Notes under the pieces: model-generated | Seen by the model: only the letters and a program-made list of their open reading frames with translations | The model's database searches: none | What the model was told of the DNA's origin: nothing | Translations under genes and position numbers: made by a program | Source: Bacteroidia bacterium | GTDB lineage: Bacteria; Bacteroidota; Bacteroidia; Chitinophagales; Saprospiraceae | DNA: 51,158 nt | Assembly (NCBI GenBank): GCA_030426765.1 | Contig: JAUHXV010000020.1 | Span: 1-51,158, forward strand | Reading direction: 5' to 3' | In this document: positions 20,196 to 30,800 of the stretch, one piece after another | Position numbering within the stretch: the stretch's first letter is position 1 | Layout: the number at the start of each line of letters is the position of its first letter

Positions 20196-23100
20196 TTACT
20201 GCGATTCTAATTGAACATTTCCTCGAACGGTTAGATTCGCATTTAGGCCATTGAAGATCAGGTAGTCTGTATCCGGTAGTAATATGTTACGGAAGATGGC
20301 AATGTCCCGCAGTGTAAGCCCACCTAGATTTTCAAAAGCAGCTCCCTGAAAGCCTGTCAATCCACTGGTGATCGAAAGGCCTCTGAACTCTACTTCATGC
20401 CCTGCCAGGATCTTAAATGCACCACTGACATTTGATTGAATCTTGATCGTGGGACTCACGGTCGATATGATATACAAACTTTTATCAAACTCAATCCGTC
20501 CGGCAGTCAGGGTCAGCGTTTGATCCGCCAGTAATGGGTGGAAAGAAATGGTATCACCATCATCCGCACAGTCAATCATAAACCGTAATGATCCAGGAAC
20601 ATTATCCATCGTTGTTGTCACGAAACGACTGCAGACAGAGCTTTCAATAAAGTAATTGCCCGCATCGAGTTCCCCATTGGTAATGGTCACCGGCAGCGTA
20701 TCATTGGTCATATTTGTATTCGGCACCAGGTCTCCGTCATTGGACACATCAATATCTTTCACGCTCGTAAAATCTGCGGGCTGTAATTCAACCAACACAT
20801 AACTTCCCGTTGCCACATCTGCAAACGTGTAAAATCCGGTTGAGTTAGTTTCCACGGATTCTACATAACCTCCTGCGTCAGCCTTTCCATCCAGATTATT
20901 GTCTGTATGTAATTCAATTGTGACACCCGGCAATCCTTCCACCGGTGCAGGTGCCTGATTGTTGTCAAAATCCTCAAACACAAATCCGGTAATCATCCCC
21001 GGTGCCGTGACTTCCACGAAGTTGTTATCAGCGTCGAGTTCTGATGGCTCTATCGTCACCGGAATTATATTGTCATTTGTGTTGACATTGGAAAGTGAGT
21101 CGAAATCCTCGGAAGCATCCTCATCATACAAACTAATATACCCGGCAGGCTGCGTCTGCACGATGACATAATAGCCGGGTGTGATGACCGCCATGGAATA
21201 TGCTCCCGTACTGGTCGTAAACACACTTCGTATCGCTGTATTGTTGTCCTGTACACCATCGAGGTTCTGATCGGCATAGAGTCTTAAGTTCACACTTGGG
21301 ATAGGCGATCCATCATCTTTTTTCACTGTGCCTGATATATTTCCTGGACATGTGAACACGCCAAACATCAGTGTGGCTGTATCACTGCAGGAAGCACCTT
21401 CTTCATTGGAAGATATAATCAGCTGAACGGTTTTCACGCCCCCGGTAAAGTATTCTACGGAATGAGGCCCATAGGTCGATGCGCTGGCAGGATTAGCCTG
21501 TGCACCGAAATTCCATTCATAACTATATCCGGGTACTTCATCTTCCACGGCTTCGAAAACTTTATCCTCCAGGACACAGGGACTTCCCGTTGGGGAAGAT
21601 ATTCCGGCCACCGGAATTTCATTGACATGCACATTGGCGACAGTATCAGAAACATCGGCACAGCCAGGTGTGCCAAGGGTCAGGATAATCCATGCCCCCT
21701 CAGTGCCATTCGTACCATTATAGGTATACGCCACCTCATGAGGACCCACACCCACGCCGGCCGAAGGATTAGCGCCTGAACCAAAGTCCCAGTCAAAAGA
21801 GGTGGGGTTGATGCCCTGATCGAAAGCTTCAAACTCAACCAGACTTCCTGAACAAATTGTGTCGAAGAATGGACCGAGTATTTCAGGCACCAACGGATTT
21901 AAAACTGTAATAACTTGAACACAAGTCGCTTCATTGCCACAGGCGTCTGTAGCGGACCAGGTTCGTTCAATCACATACCCATAGTTTTCAGGGGTGGCCG
22001 TAGTGATATCGGTATACACGACAACCGGTGCGTCATCACAATTGTCCGTAGCTGTACCCTCTCCTGTATTGGACGGAGAAGAGTCATCAATACATTCGAT
22101 CGTCACATCATCCGGACAAACCATGTCCGGTGGGGTTGAATCCACCACTGTAATTTCCTGCGAACATGTGGTTGTGTTTCCACAGGCATCCGTTGCCGTC
22201 CAGGTTCTTGTGATAGCATAGGCTTGTTCGCATTCGGGATTGTCCGTAATCACATCATCGTAGGTCACTTCAAGTGATGCACCACAGTTGTCCGTTGCAC
22301 TTTCCATACCTGTATGGGATGGATCTGTGCTCTCGGTGCATTCGATCGTGACATCCGGAGGACATGTCAATTCTGGTGATGTGGTATCATCGATTTCAAT
22401 GGTTTGCTCACATGTAGAACTGTTTCCACAATCGTCGGCGATTGTCCATGTACGCGTGATCACTATCGGACAGGAGCCTGATGCCTCATCAATGTAACTT
22501 ACGGTAACAACGCCACAGGCATCAGAAACACTACCCTGATTCGTTCCATCTTCAAACTCAGCTTCCGTGGACATTGCTCCTACCGAAGAAAAGGCCGGTC
22601 CGGTGAGTGCGGTTGTATCACATCCTTCTATAACTCTTGTGACGGCACATGATGTTATATCAGGCTCAGTAGTGTCTTCTACTTCGATGGTTTGTGTGCA
22701 TGATGTTGAGTTGCCACACAGGTCAATAACTGTCCATGTGCGCGTAACGATGATCGGACATGTGCCGGTGACCTCGTCTATATAATTCACTTCGCCGATA
22801 CCACACTCATCTGATGTAACTCCCTGGTTGGTGGCATTTTCAAAAACCGTCTCAGAAGAAACTGAAAGGACATCGGAAAACACCGGATTGGTAATATCAT
22901 CCGTGCTGCATCCTTCGATGACCCGTGCTACCGGGCACGTGCTGATCTCCGGCTCTAAAGTATCCTCTATATAAATTGTTTGTTCACAGGAAGAAGAATT
23001 CCCGCAGTCATCAATAACAGTCCATGTACGCGTGACCACGATCGGGCAGGTGCCGTTAGACACATCAATCGTAGTGACCTCAACGATAGCACAATCATCC

Positions 23101-26100
23101 GATGCATCTCCCTGGTTGTTTGCATCCGAAAACTCTTCATAGGTAGATACAAGAAGCACTTCAGAATACTCAGGATTATTCAACGCATCCGTATCGCAAC
23201 CTTCAATAAATCGGGTCACCGGGCAGGTGGCTAATTCCGGATCAGTGGTATCATTGACCTCAATCGTCTGATCGCACGTTGAGATATTTCCACAATCATC
23301 TTCGATGGTCCAGGTACGCGTAATCACAATCGGGCAAGTACCCGTGCTCTCATCGATATAGGATACAGATGCAATACCACATCCGTCAGACACACTTCCC
23401 TGATTGGTGGCATTTTCAAATTGCGCTTGTGTGGATGCTGTGGAGACTTCTGAATACACCGGATCTGTTACAGCCCCGTCATTACATCCCTCAATAAATC
23501 GGTTGGTCGCACAAACTGCCAGTACAGGTGCTGTCGTATCATCCACTTCAATGGATTGGTTGCAGGTAGAGATATTACCGCAACCATCTGTGATCGTCCA
23601 GGTGCGTGTCACCACAATCGGGCAAGTACCGGATTCAACGTCTATATACTCCACGTTGACAATGCCACATACATCGACTACACTTCCCTGGTTGGTCGCG
23701 TCTTCAAACTCAGCAACAGAGGAAGCGGCAGACATAGCTGAATAGACAGGACCGGTGATGGCAGCCGTACTGCAGCCTTCAATCATCCGGGTCACCGGAC
23801 AGGATGAAATATTTGGTGCCTCCGTATCATCCAATATCAGTAACTGATCGCAAGTCGAAACATTGCCGCAGGCATCGGTCAAGGTCCATGTTCTGGTAAT
23901 TTCTGTTGGACAGGTACCTGTTTCCACATCAATGTACTCGACGAGGGTGATGCCGCAGGCATCGGTCACATCGCCTTGATTTGTACCATCTTCGAACTCC
24001 GCCAATGAGGAAGGAGCTTGTACGGTTGAAAAATCAGGACCGGTGATAGCGGCCGTACTACAGCCTTCAATATTTCTTGTTACGGGACAACTACTGATGT
24101 CCGGTACTATGGAATCATCGACCTGAATGGTTTGCTCGCAGGTCTGCGTATTGCCACATGCATCTCCGACTGTCCAGGTGCGTGTCACGACTATAGGGCA
24201 GGTACCGGTAGTAATATCGATGTAGGTTACGCTGGTGATCGCGCATCCGTCGGCAATATCTCCCTGATTGGTTGCGTTTTCAAACTCCGCTTCTGAAGAA
24301 GCAGCGGATACATCGGAGAAGTCGGGTCCGGTGATGTCATCTGTACTGCACCCTTCAATGTCGCGAGCTACTGCACACACAGATAGTGTTGGAAGTTCAG
24401 TATCATCTATTGTAATCGTTTGATTGCATGTCATGCTGTTTCCGCACGCATCACTGATCATCCAGGTTCGGGTTACAACCGTAGGGCAGGTGCCGGTAGC
24501 CACATCGATATACTCGACGGTTGAAATTGTGCAATCATCGGAAACGGCTCCCTGATTCGTTGCATCTTCAAACTCCGCCAACGAGGAAGCCGCTAAAGAA
24601 GTGGAGAAGTCAGGTCCTGTGATATCTGCAGTACTACAGCCTTCAATTGATCTTGCCACAGCACATGCTGTGATGTCCGGATCCACTTCATCATTGATGT
24701 TGATCGTTTGTACGCAGGTGGCGGTATTCCCGCATATGTCTTCTACTGTCCAGGTGCGGGAAACGATGATGGGGCATGAGCCGGATTCTACATCGATGTA
24801 AAAGACAGCACTGATTCCACATGTATCGAAAGCCACACCCTGATTGGTCGCATCTTCAAATACGGCTTCCGTTGTTTCGACCTGATCCGTTGAAAACACC
24901 GGACCGGTAATTACATCGGTACTACAGCCGACGATATTTCTGGTTGCCGCGCAGGTGGCTATCAGGGGGACAGTATCATTGACCAGGATGACCTGGACAC
25001 AGTTATCGGTATTGAAGCAACCATCCGTTGCGGTCCAGCTGCGGTTGATGATGTATTCATTGATACAGGCTCCGGGAAGGATTTCATCTTCGTATACCAC
25101 TTCAGGGTCGGAACCATCCGGGTCGACGGCTGTCGCTATACCTGTATTGGCAGGTAGGGTGCTATCCGAACAATGGATTGTCACATCTGTCGGACAAGTA
25201 ATCGTCGGATCCAGGTCATCGACAAAATTTGGACTGGTCACAGTATCACTCACCAATCCGGTATTGGATCCTTGAGCCCAGGCGATATTGGTGTAATCAC
25301 CGGAGGCCAGTACTTCTACCGAAAGCGTGAGCGTGTCATACCCACCGGGAGGAATAGAGTTAATGGTCCATATAAACGCGTTGTCCGGTTGTGGCTGTCC
25401 CTGATCATCACACTGTGAGCCAATGCATAACTTTACTCCAGGGGGTCCGTTATAGGAGATATTTGTATACCCTGTTGGGAACGTATCAATCACCTGAACG
25501 ACTGTAGCTGCACTTTCTGTGCCGGGGTTGTGAAGGATAAATTGGAACTGTTGTTCACCATTACACACAGCGCCATAAACCTCTTTGTAGAGTTCCAAAG
25601 GTGTGTTGCATAGTTCATTTACAAAGTTGGACAAATCATCCGCTAAGTCTTCAAAATTACCAATGGAATAATCTGAGGTTCCAATGGTATTAATTCCTGG
25701 TTCATACGCCTCCGGCCCACTCATATACTCCAAGTTTTGAGCAGGTATATTACCTCCGACACCTAGCATGTACATATGAGTACCCTCGCTTTTGAATTTA
25801 TTTGCAAGTTTGACAGGGTTTACAATTTCAGGTGTCTGAGTGGAATTCCCACTCCCACAAGCATTCCAAGTAGTATTCCACCCTGTAGGCTCGCCATCTG
25901 TAAAAAACATAAGCATGTCTGAAACTTCCAGTGCATCAGCCTTAATCATAGCATCATGCCAATTTGTACCAGCACATGAGCCTCCCGGATTAAATGGGTT
26001 GTATGTTTGTCCGTTAAATGGTATACCGTTAAAGTAATTTTCCATATTGGCAATCAAAGAGAAATCGATAGGAGTATAACCTGTAACGTAGCGTGCTTCA

Positions 26101-27371
26101 CAAGAAAACTCAATAATGGCGACTTCCATGTCCTGTCCATTAAGGGAATTTAGAAAAGCAAGAACACCATCTTCAACATCTTGAGCGTAATTAACAGGTG
26201 TAACAATAGAACCTGATTCATCCAAAATGAATATCAACTTAATAGCATAACATCCTGAATCAAGGTCCGGGTTGATTAAAGCAGGAGGCAAAAAACAATC
26301 GCCGCATTCAAGGGGATCTGCAAAACACTCTGTACATGTATTCAAATTGCCACCTATAACGACATCCAGGGATAAACAACAATCATCATCAGACGATTTC
26401 ACATAATAGGTAACCGTTCCTTCAGAAGCAGGTGCTGTAATTGTAAAACTGGAAGACATCGTTGTTTGGTCTGGAGACCCTACATCACAACCTGCTGTAT
26501 AAAGCTCCCAGGATGCGCCGCCACTCAAGGTGCCTGTAATATCAATTGTAAACTCTTCTTCGGTTTCTACTTCGCATGGCCCACTAATTTCTTCGATCGT
26601 AGCACAACAAAACTCACACGGTGGGTCAACACCTTGAGAATTTTGCGACTCAACCCAATTATTAGACCCGTCAGGAACTAAACCACCAGCTCCATTGTCA
26701 TTTGTTATTGCATCCTGGATAGCAGTTACAGGTCCTACCGATACCTCACAATTATAATAAGCATTATCATATTCAAAGTTAAACACGACTACCTCGTCAT
26801 TCGCCAACCCTGTTGGTTTCTGAGATGAATCATCGCTAAAAGCTCCACCATCCCAATTGCCATTCATTTGTATGGCGGTCACAAATGACGCCTGATTTCC
26901 ACTTGTAGGAAATGGATTTTGATAAATAAACAACTGATCTCCGGAAGTAAACAATTCCGGTCCATTTGCACCTCCACTCACCAAAATAGTTACCGTACCC
27001 ACAACCACGTTATCTTCATTGACAGGATTGGCCCAGCCACTTGTAGCTGTGAAAATCACTTTAGTACCACAAGGATAATCGTCATTAAAAGTTAGTTGAA
27101 TCGCTCCTTCAGAAGTATTATCAACCCTGAAGCCCGTAGTATTCGACCATCCCCAATCAGTGATAAAGATTTCCGTCCCGGAAAGAACATCATTTAGTAG
27201 GACAAAAGAAAAAGCATCAGTACCATCAGACCGATACCCGGTAAACATAATCTCCCCAGGCGCAAAATCAGTCTGTGCTTTGACCTCCGAAGATACCAGG
27301 CAGGAAAAAAACAGGAGAAAAACAAAAGTGATCAGGTGTGAATAACCGGACTCAAAAGAAAATACTTTCAT
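20196..27371 (-). CDS. Giant secreted vWA/HYR-variant/PKD/SdrD_B surface protein
   Basis: This 2391-residue protein has a signal peptide ending VKAQ (1-33). An N-terminal domain (about 34-250), possibly lamin-tail-like, begins with GEIMFTGYRSDGTDAF. A Cys-rich segment follows. The vWA domain (about 371-577) has MIDAS elements DESGS and TDG and is paralogous to the head of the protein at 1-17564. Next are a DUF11-like domain (about 584-711), one degenerate and nine variant HYR modules, two canonical HYR modules, two PKD-like domains (about 1824-2011) and two SdrD_B/Cna-B-like domains (about 2011-2244). The C-terminus (2244-2391) resembles the start of a beta-helix, with a GSLRFMIDCADDGDTI motif, and ends NVQLESQ. 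It has neither the type A pattern (PNPF, YDLNG) nor the type B pattern (PNGDGxND), so its surface anchoring is unclear. It is probably a metal-dependent adhesin and is transcribed alone toward a bidirectional terminator. Confidence 0.93.
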   Translation of the reverse strand: MKVFSFESGYSHLITFVFLLFFSCLVSSEVKAQTDFAPGEIMFTGYRSDGTDAFSFVLLNDVLSGTEIFITDWGWSNTTGFRVDNTSEGAIQLTFNDDYPCGTKVIFTATSGWANPVNEDNVVVGTVTILVSGGANGPELFTSGDQLFIYQNPFPTSGNQASFVTAIQMNGNWDGGAFSDDSSQKPTGLANDEVVVFNFEYDNAYYNCEVSVGPVTAIQDAITNDNGAGGLVPDGSNNWVESQNSQGVDPPCEFCCATIEEISGPCEVETEEEFTIDITGTLSGGASWELYTAGCDVGSPDQTTMSSSFTITAPASEGTVTYYVKSSDDDCCLSLDVVIGGNLNTCTECFADPLECGDCFLPPALINPDLDSGCYAIKLIFILDESGSIVTPVNYAQDVEDGVLAFLNSLNGQDMEVAIIEFSCEARYVTGYTPIDFSLIANMENYFNGIPFNGQTYNPFNPGGSCAGTNWHDAMIKADALEVSDMLMFFTDGEPTGWNTTWNACGSGNSTQTPEIVNPVKLANKFKSEGTHMYMLGVGGNIPAQNLEYMSGPEAYEPGINTIGTSDYSIGNFEDLADDLSNFVNELCNTPLELYKEVYGAVCNGEQQFQFILHNPGTESAATVVQVIDTFPTGYTNISYNGPPGVKLCIGSQCDDQGQPQPDNAFIWTINSIPPGGYDTLTLSVEVLASGDYTNIAWAQGSNTGLVSDTVTSPNFVDDLDPTITCPTDVTIHCSDSTLPANTGIATAVDPDGSDPEVVYEDEILPGACINEYIINRSWTATDGCFNTDNCVQVILVNDTVPLIATCAATRNIVGCSTDVITGPVFSTDQVETTEAVFEDATNQGVAFDTCGISAVFYIDVESGSCPIIVSRTWTVEDICGNTATCVQTININDEVDPDITACAVARSIEGCSTADITGPDFSTSLAASSLAEFEDATNQGAVSDDCTISTVEYIDVATGTCPTVVTRTWMISDACGNSMTCNQTITIDDTELPTLSVCAVARDIEGCSTDDITGPDFSDVSAASSEAEFENATNQGDIADGCAITSVTYIDITTGTCPIVVTRTWTVGDACGNTQTCEQTIQVDDSIVPDISSCPVTRNIEGCSTAAITGPDFSTVQAPSSLAEFEDGTNQGDVTDACGITLVEYIDVETGTCPTEITRTWTLTDACGNVSTCDQLLILDDTEAPNISSCPVTRMIEGCSTAAITGPVYSAMSAASSVAEFEDATNQGSVVDVCGIVNVEYIDVESGTCPIVVTRTWTITDGCGNISTCNQSIEVDDTTAPVLAVCATNRFIEGCNDGAVTDPVYSEVSTASTQAQFENATNQGSVSDGCGIASVSYIDESTGTCPIVITRTWTIEDDCGNISTCDQTIEVNDTTDPELATCPVTRFIEGCDTDALNNPEYSEVLLVSTYEEFSDANNQGDASDDCAIVEVTTIDVSNGTCPIVVTRTWTVIDDCGNSSSCEQTIYIEDTLEPEISTCPVARVIEGCSTDDITNPVFSDVLSVSSETVFENATNQGVTSDECGIGEVNYIDEVTGTCPIIVTRTWTVIDLCGNSTSCTQTIEVEDTTEPDITSCAVTRVIEGCDTTALTGPAFSSVGAMSTEAEFEDGTNQGSVSDACGVVTVSYIDEASGSCPIVITRTWTIADDCGNSSTCEQTIEIDDTTSPELTCPPDVTIECTESTDPSHTGMESATDNCGASLEVTYDDVITDNPECEQAYAITRTWTATDACGNTTTCSQEITVVDSTPPDMVCPDDVTIECIDDSSPSNTGEGTATDNCDDAPVVVYTDITTATPENYGYVIERTWSATDACGNEATCVQVITVLNPLVPEILGPFFDTICSGSLVEFEAFDQGINPTSFDWDFGSGANPSAGVGVGPHEVAYTYNGTNGTEGAWIILTLGTPGCADVSDTVANVHVNEIPVAGISSPTGSPCVLEDKVFEAVEDEVPGYSYEWNFGAQANPASASTYGPHSVEYFTGGVKTVQLIISSNEEGASCSDTATLMFGVFTCPGNISGTVKKDDGSPIPSVNLRLYADQNLDGVQDNNTAIRSVFTTSTGAYSMAVITPGYYVIVQTQPAGYISLYDEDASEDFDSLSNVNTNDNIIPVTIEPSELDADNNFVEVTAPGMITGFVFEDFDNNQAPAPVEGLPGVTIELHTDNNLDGKADAGGYVESVETNSTGFYTFADVATGSYVLVELQPADFTSVKDIDVSNDGDLVPNTNMTNDTLPVTITNGELDAGNYFIESSVCSRFVTTTMDNVPGSLRFMIDCADDGDTISFHPLLADQTLTLTAGRIEFDKSLYIISTVSPTIKIQSNVSGAFKILAGHEVEFRGLSITSGLTGFQGAAFENLGGLTLRDIAIFRNILLPDTDYLIFNGLNANLTVRGNVQLESQ
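22380..24970 (-). repeat. Nine HYR-variant repeats of about 97 residues
   Basis: Nine tandem units of about 290 bp share an IEGCST..ITGP.FS opening, a FEdaTNQG middle, a YIDv..GtCP segment and a TRTWT..D.CGN..TC.QTI ending. The last part is shared with canonical HYR modules. The opening differs from the usual CPPDITIECDESTDP form, so this is a distinct subtype confined to this gene within the window. Confidence 0.85.
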
Positions 27372-27392
27372 TAGGAATCAATTCGTATTGAT

Positions 27393-27470
27393 GACGTCGG
27401 TTCAACGAATCAGTATTAGGCCGATCGGGTATCTGATGGCTCAAATAGCATAAAAAACAGACGTCGGTTC
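27393..27470. repeat. Pair of 11-bp direct repeats upstream of the vWA/HYR gene
   Basis: GACGTCGGTTC occurs at 27393-27403 and again at 27460-27470. The copies are 67 bp apart, start to start, and lie 22-99 bp upstream of the ATG at 27371. The spacing and position would fit paired regulator sites, but there is no supporting motif knowledge. Confidence 0.45.
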
Positions 27471-27756
27471 TTTTACAATAAAGGGATTACAGCGGTGTTA
27501 CAAGCCCATTAAATTACTAAATTCCGATGGGCCTGTGAAATTAGCGATTTTTCACATTCACTCACAGACAATTTTCACGGCGGTCGGGCGCTCTGCAACC
27601 CCCATCCCCGCAGGAACCTGTACCGATTTGATACTGTGCCGATTACAGATGAAATTCTCTTTTAACGCAGCTTCGCGGACCCTAATTATTTTTGGAAAAA
27701 TGACGCCCAGTTTACATAATTAAACTGATGATGATTGCTGACTGCAAACTGGAAAT

Positions 27757-27789
27757 AAAAAGCCCCGACAAGTTGTGCCGGGGCTTTTT
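27757..27789 (-). terminator. Rho-independent terminator of the cohesin-like/dockerin protein gene
   Basis: An 11-bp stem pairs AAAAAGCCCCG (27757-27767) with its complement at 27779-27789 around an 11-nt loop. On the minus strand it ends in a T-run. It begins 20 bp past the stop codon at 27809. Confidence 0.88.
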
Positions 27790-27808
27790 GCTTTATATCT
27801 GAACAATT

Positions 27809-30800
27809 TTATCGTACAGAGATCATCTTCTTACTGGCGACATAGGTGCCGCTCTCGAGCCTGTAATAGTACACCCCGGAGGCCGGCACATCTTGTTCCG
27901 TCAGGATCACTGAGTTATAGCCTGCCGCATACCTGCCTTTCACAGTCTTCACGACCTGCCCGTTGAGATCATACACCGTCAGTGTAGCATCTGCTTCCGC
28001 AGGCAAATGGAATCCGATCAACGTCTGGTTATTAAATGGATTCGGTTTATTCTGATACAAGGCATAGTCTGTAAAGACACCCGGACTGGCGAAGACGAGC
28101 TTAATACCCATAACCTCTCCGGCTTCGTTGTAAGCTTCCGTCTGCGTGATAGCATTATTCAGCTGGATCATATTGATGAGTCTGCCCGCTTCAGTCGCCT
28201 TACACGTTAGGGTCAGCACAACCTCGTCCGTCATCACATCTGATGACAGCATCTCACCATTCCAACTCATGGTGATAAAACCGCTTTCAGGTTGTCCCAC
28301 ATGCTGGCGTCCGATATCGATGTGTTGGCTTTGCACATCCACAAACTCCAGTCCTTTGGTCTGCATCGTCCACTGGAAACCGGTGATCTGTTGCGGGAAG
28401 ATGAGCTGAATCTCAAAAATATCGCCGGACTCCACGCGTCCCTTACACTCCGCTCGCACATGCAAATTTTTCTTTCCGTTGCGCGGAAGGATTTGCCGGG
28501 CATTCGCTTGTGCGGTTTGGTTGACATCACCCACCTTGACGCCAATAAAATCAATTCCGAAGGTGCCGGTTTCAGCATGAGCATCCACAGCTATAGCTTC
28601 GTCAAACGGCCACGGTTGTCCGGGGGCCATTGGGCTGCCGTTGGCAACAAAACGCCAGCTGGTGTTTTGTGTAAACTCATCCTGCAGACCCAGAATTAAT
28701 TTTCTGATTTCGATGAGATCAATGGCACTCACAGACTGACTGTTGTTGGCATCGGCAGCGATATACTGATACGGACTTGAAAACGTCTCGAGTCCAAGCA
28801 AGTGCTTTTGAATGTACACCAGGTCGAGCGTACTCACACCATTACGGTGATCGTCGTTGCGCTGAGGGCTGATGATATACCCTTCTCCCGGAGGGACATT
28901 TGCGAACATAAATTTCCCATCGTCAGTCGTGATCTGTTCCGGAAAATCTCCCTGCGGGCCTTTAAGGCTCAGACTGACCTGACTGACAGCTTCGGATTGC
29001 TCGGTCGTGATTTCTCCTTCAAGAATTCCTCCCTGGTTACTCCCTGCTACTTTTATTTCCTGCTGATATGTCCAGATACCACTTCCTGTATCTTCATTGT
29101 ACTGGCACCAATCCAGAATTTTCCACTCACGGATGACCTTTATACACGCCCCATCTGCATCTTCAAACGGGGTGTCTTCATGGCTGGTACCGATATGGTG
29201 ATTGCATCCGGTATTGACGATGATCGGTACGCCGGACGCAGATACATCATCTTCTTCCGGACAATCTTCTACGGTTACATCACATGGCCAGATAATCCCA
29301 TCCAACGGGTTTTCATTCTGACATGTCGTATCCGTGATAAAATACGGATCATAATTGATGACCCAGATGCGCTGTGTACACGCACGAACGGTAGTTCCAT
29401 CAGTCGCCCGAAAGATGCGTTCTATCACTTTGATAATTCCCTGTGGCGGAGTACCCGGAATATTTTCACCGGTACAGTCTTCTGTCACACGTACCTCCAC
29501 GCTCAATGCAAGCGGGCAGTTGTCTCTGGCCCAGCCGTCCATGCCCCACTGGTAAGGTTGATCGACATTCGGGTTGTCAGGATCATTGATAATAATGGGC
29601 TGGCGATCACTTTGATCAAATCGCGATGCGTCCAGCATATTTCCAAATAACGCACTCAACGGATCTTCATCCAGCGATCCATTATTATTTCCTTCCACGT
29701 CACTAAATATACCTTCCGTAATCACAAGCGGATAGGCACAACTCAAAGAAATATTCTGCGGACAGGTAAGTTCGGGAGCGAGTTTATCCTGAACGACAAC
29801 CTCTACCATGCAGTAGTTTTTGTTGCCTGATTCATCCGAGACTTCGAGCTCAACCATCAGGTTTTCATTGCCGACATCACAGCATGCAAAAGGCACACAC
29901 GGTCCGAAATCGGTTCCGCGATCTTTGTTGTTGATCGGCGGAACGCCTCCCGGTATTCCATCGAAACAAGCGCCATCCGTCGTCCAGTCAAATTCGAGAC
30001 AACTGTCCATTCTCCGGGCCCGGAAAGTCAGGTTGCTGCAGTTATCAAAACTACCATCATCAAATACCTCTGCCGAAACGATCGTCAGACCATTTTCCTC
30101 CCAGCTCGTCAGTCCAACGACGGTGTGCAAGTGGCAACTCACAGACGGAGGTATATCATCTACGACCGTAATCGTAAAGCTGCATGTCGTGTAGTTGTAA
30201 CACTCATCGGTAACTTTCCAGGTGATGAGGTGTTCACCTACGGGAAGATCTCTCAAAATATAAGTGTTGCCAATGGGCTCAACGATGCCACCGGAATAAC
30301 TCAACTGATAGTGGACAATATCGCTGCAGGCATCTGTTGCCCCTGGTTTGCTGACGATCACATCCGCATCGCATGAAACAATTCCGGTACTGACCGTCAC
30401 ATCTTCCGGACATGTGAGTACCGGGCCGGTATGATCGCCCAGATGGATCATCTGAACGTCTGTTTCGTGGCGCGATAGACACCAATCTGTTACTTTCCAT
30501 GTTCTGACGATCTTTATACCTCCGCCACAGAATTCAACAATTCTATCCGTGTAGGTTCGCAGGATATTACAATACCCGGAGTTTTCTACCAGATCATGTC
30601 CATCTATTTGTGGCCATCCGGTATTCGAGGGGTGCGGGTCATCGCCGCATTCCCCAAAATAGTCATCCGGAAACTCGAGAGTCGCCAGCGTCATAGGGAG
30701 AATGTGGAATTCCTGCCGGCAGGTCGATGTGTTTCCTGAGCCATCCGTGGCCAGCCAGTCTACCAAAAGGTAACCTCCGCCACATGGGTTATGATTGAGC

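Larger units (their letters stand above)
27372..27808. promoter_or_regulatory. Intergenic region upstream of the vWA/HYR gene
   Basis: This 437-bp spacer holds the terminator of the gene ending at 27809 and, by position, the promoter of the gene starting at 27371. No clear TAnnTTTG element was found. It contains an 11-bp direct repeat (listed separately) and an interrupted inverted repeat, GCCCAT...ATGGGC, around 27504-27533. No coding sequence is supported here. Confidence 0.55.

Noticed and set aside
27535-27723. 62-codon plus-strand frame between the vWA/HYR gene and its neighbour
   Set aside because: It ends just before a terminator that serves the opposite strand. It has no promoter-like upstream sequence and no family resemblance.
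28802-29650. 282-codon plus-strand frame
   Set aside because: It is antisense to the dockerin and HYR-like part of the 1616-residue protein. Its translation is typical of a shadow frame and shows no domain or signal.
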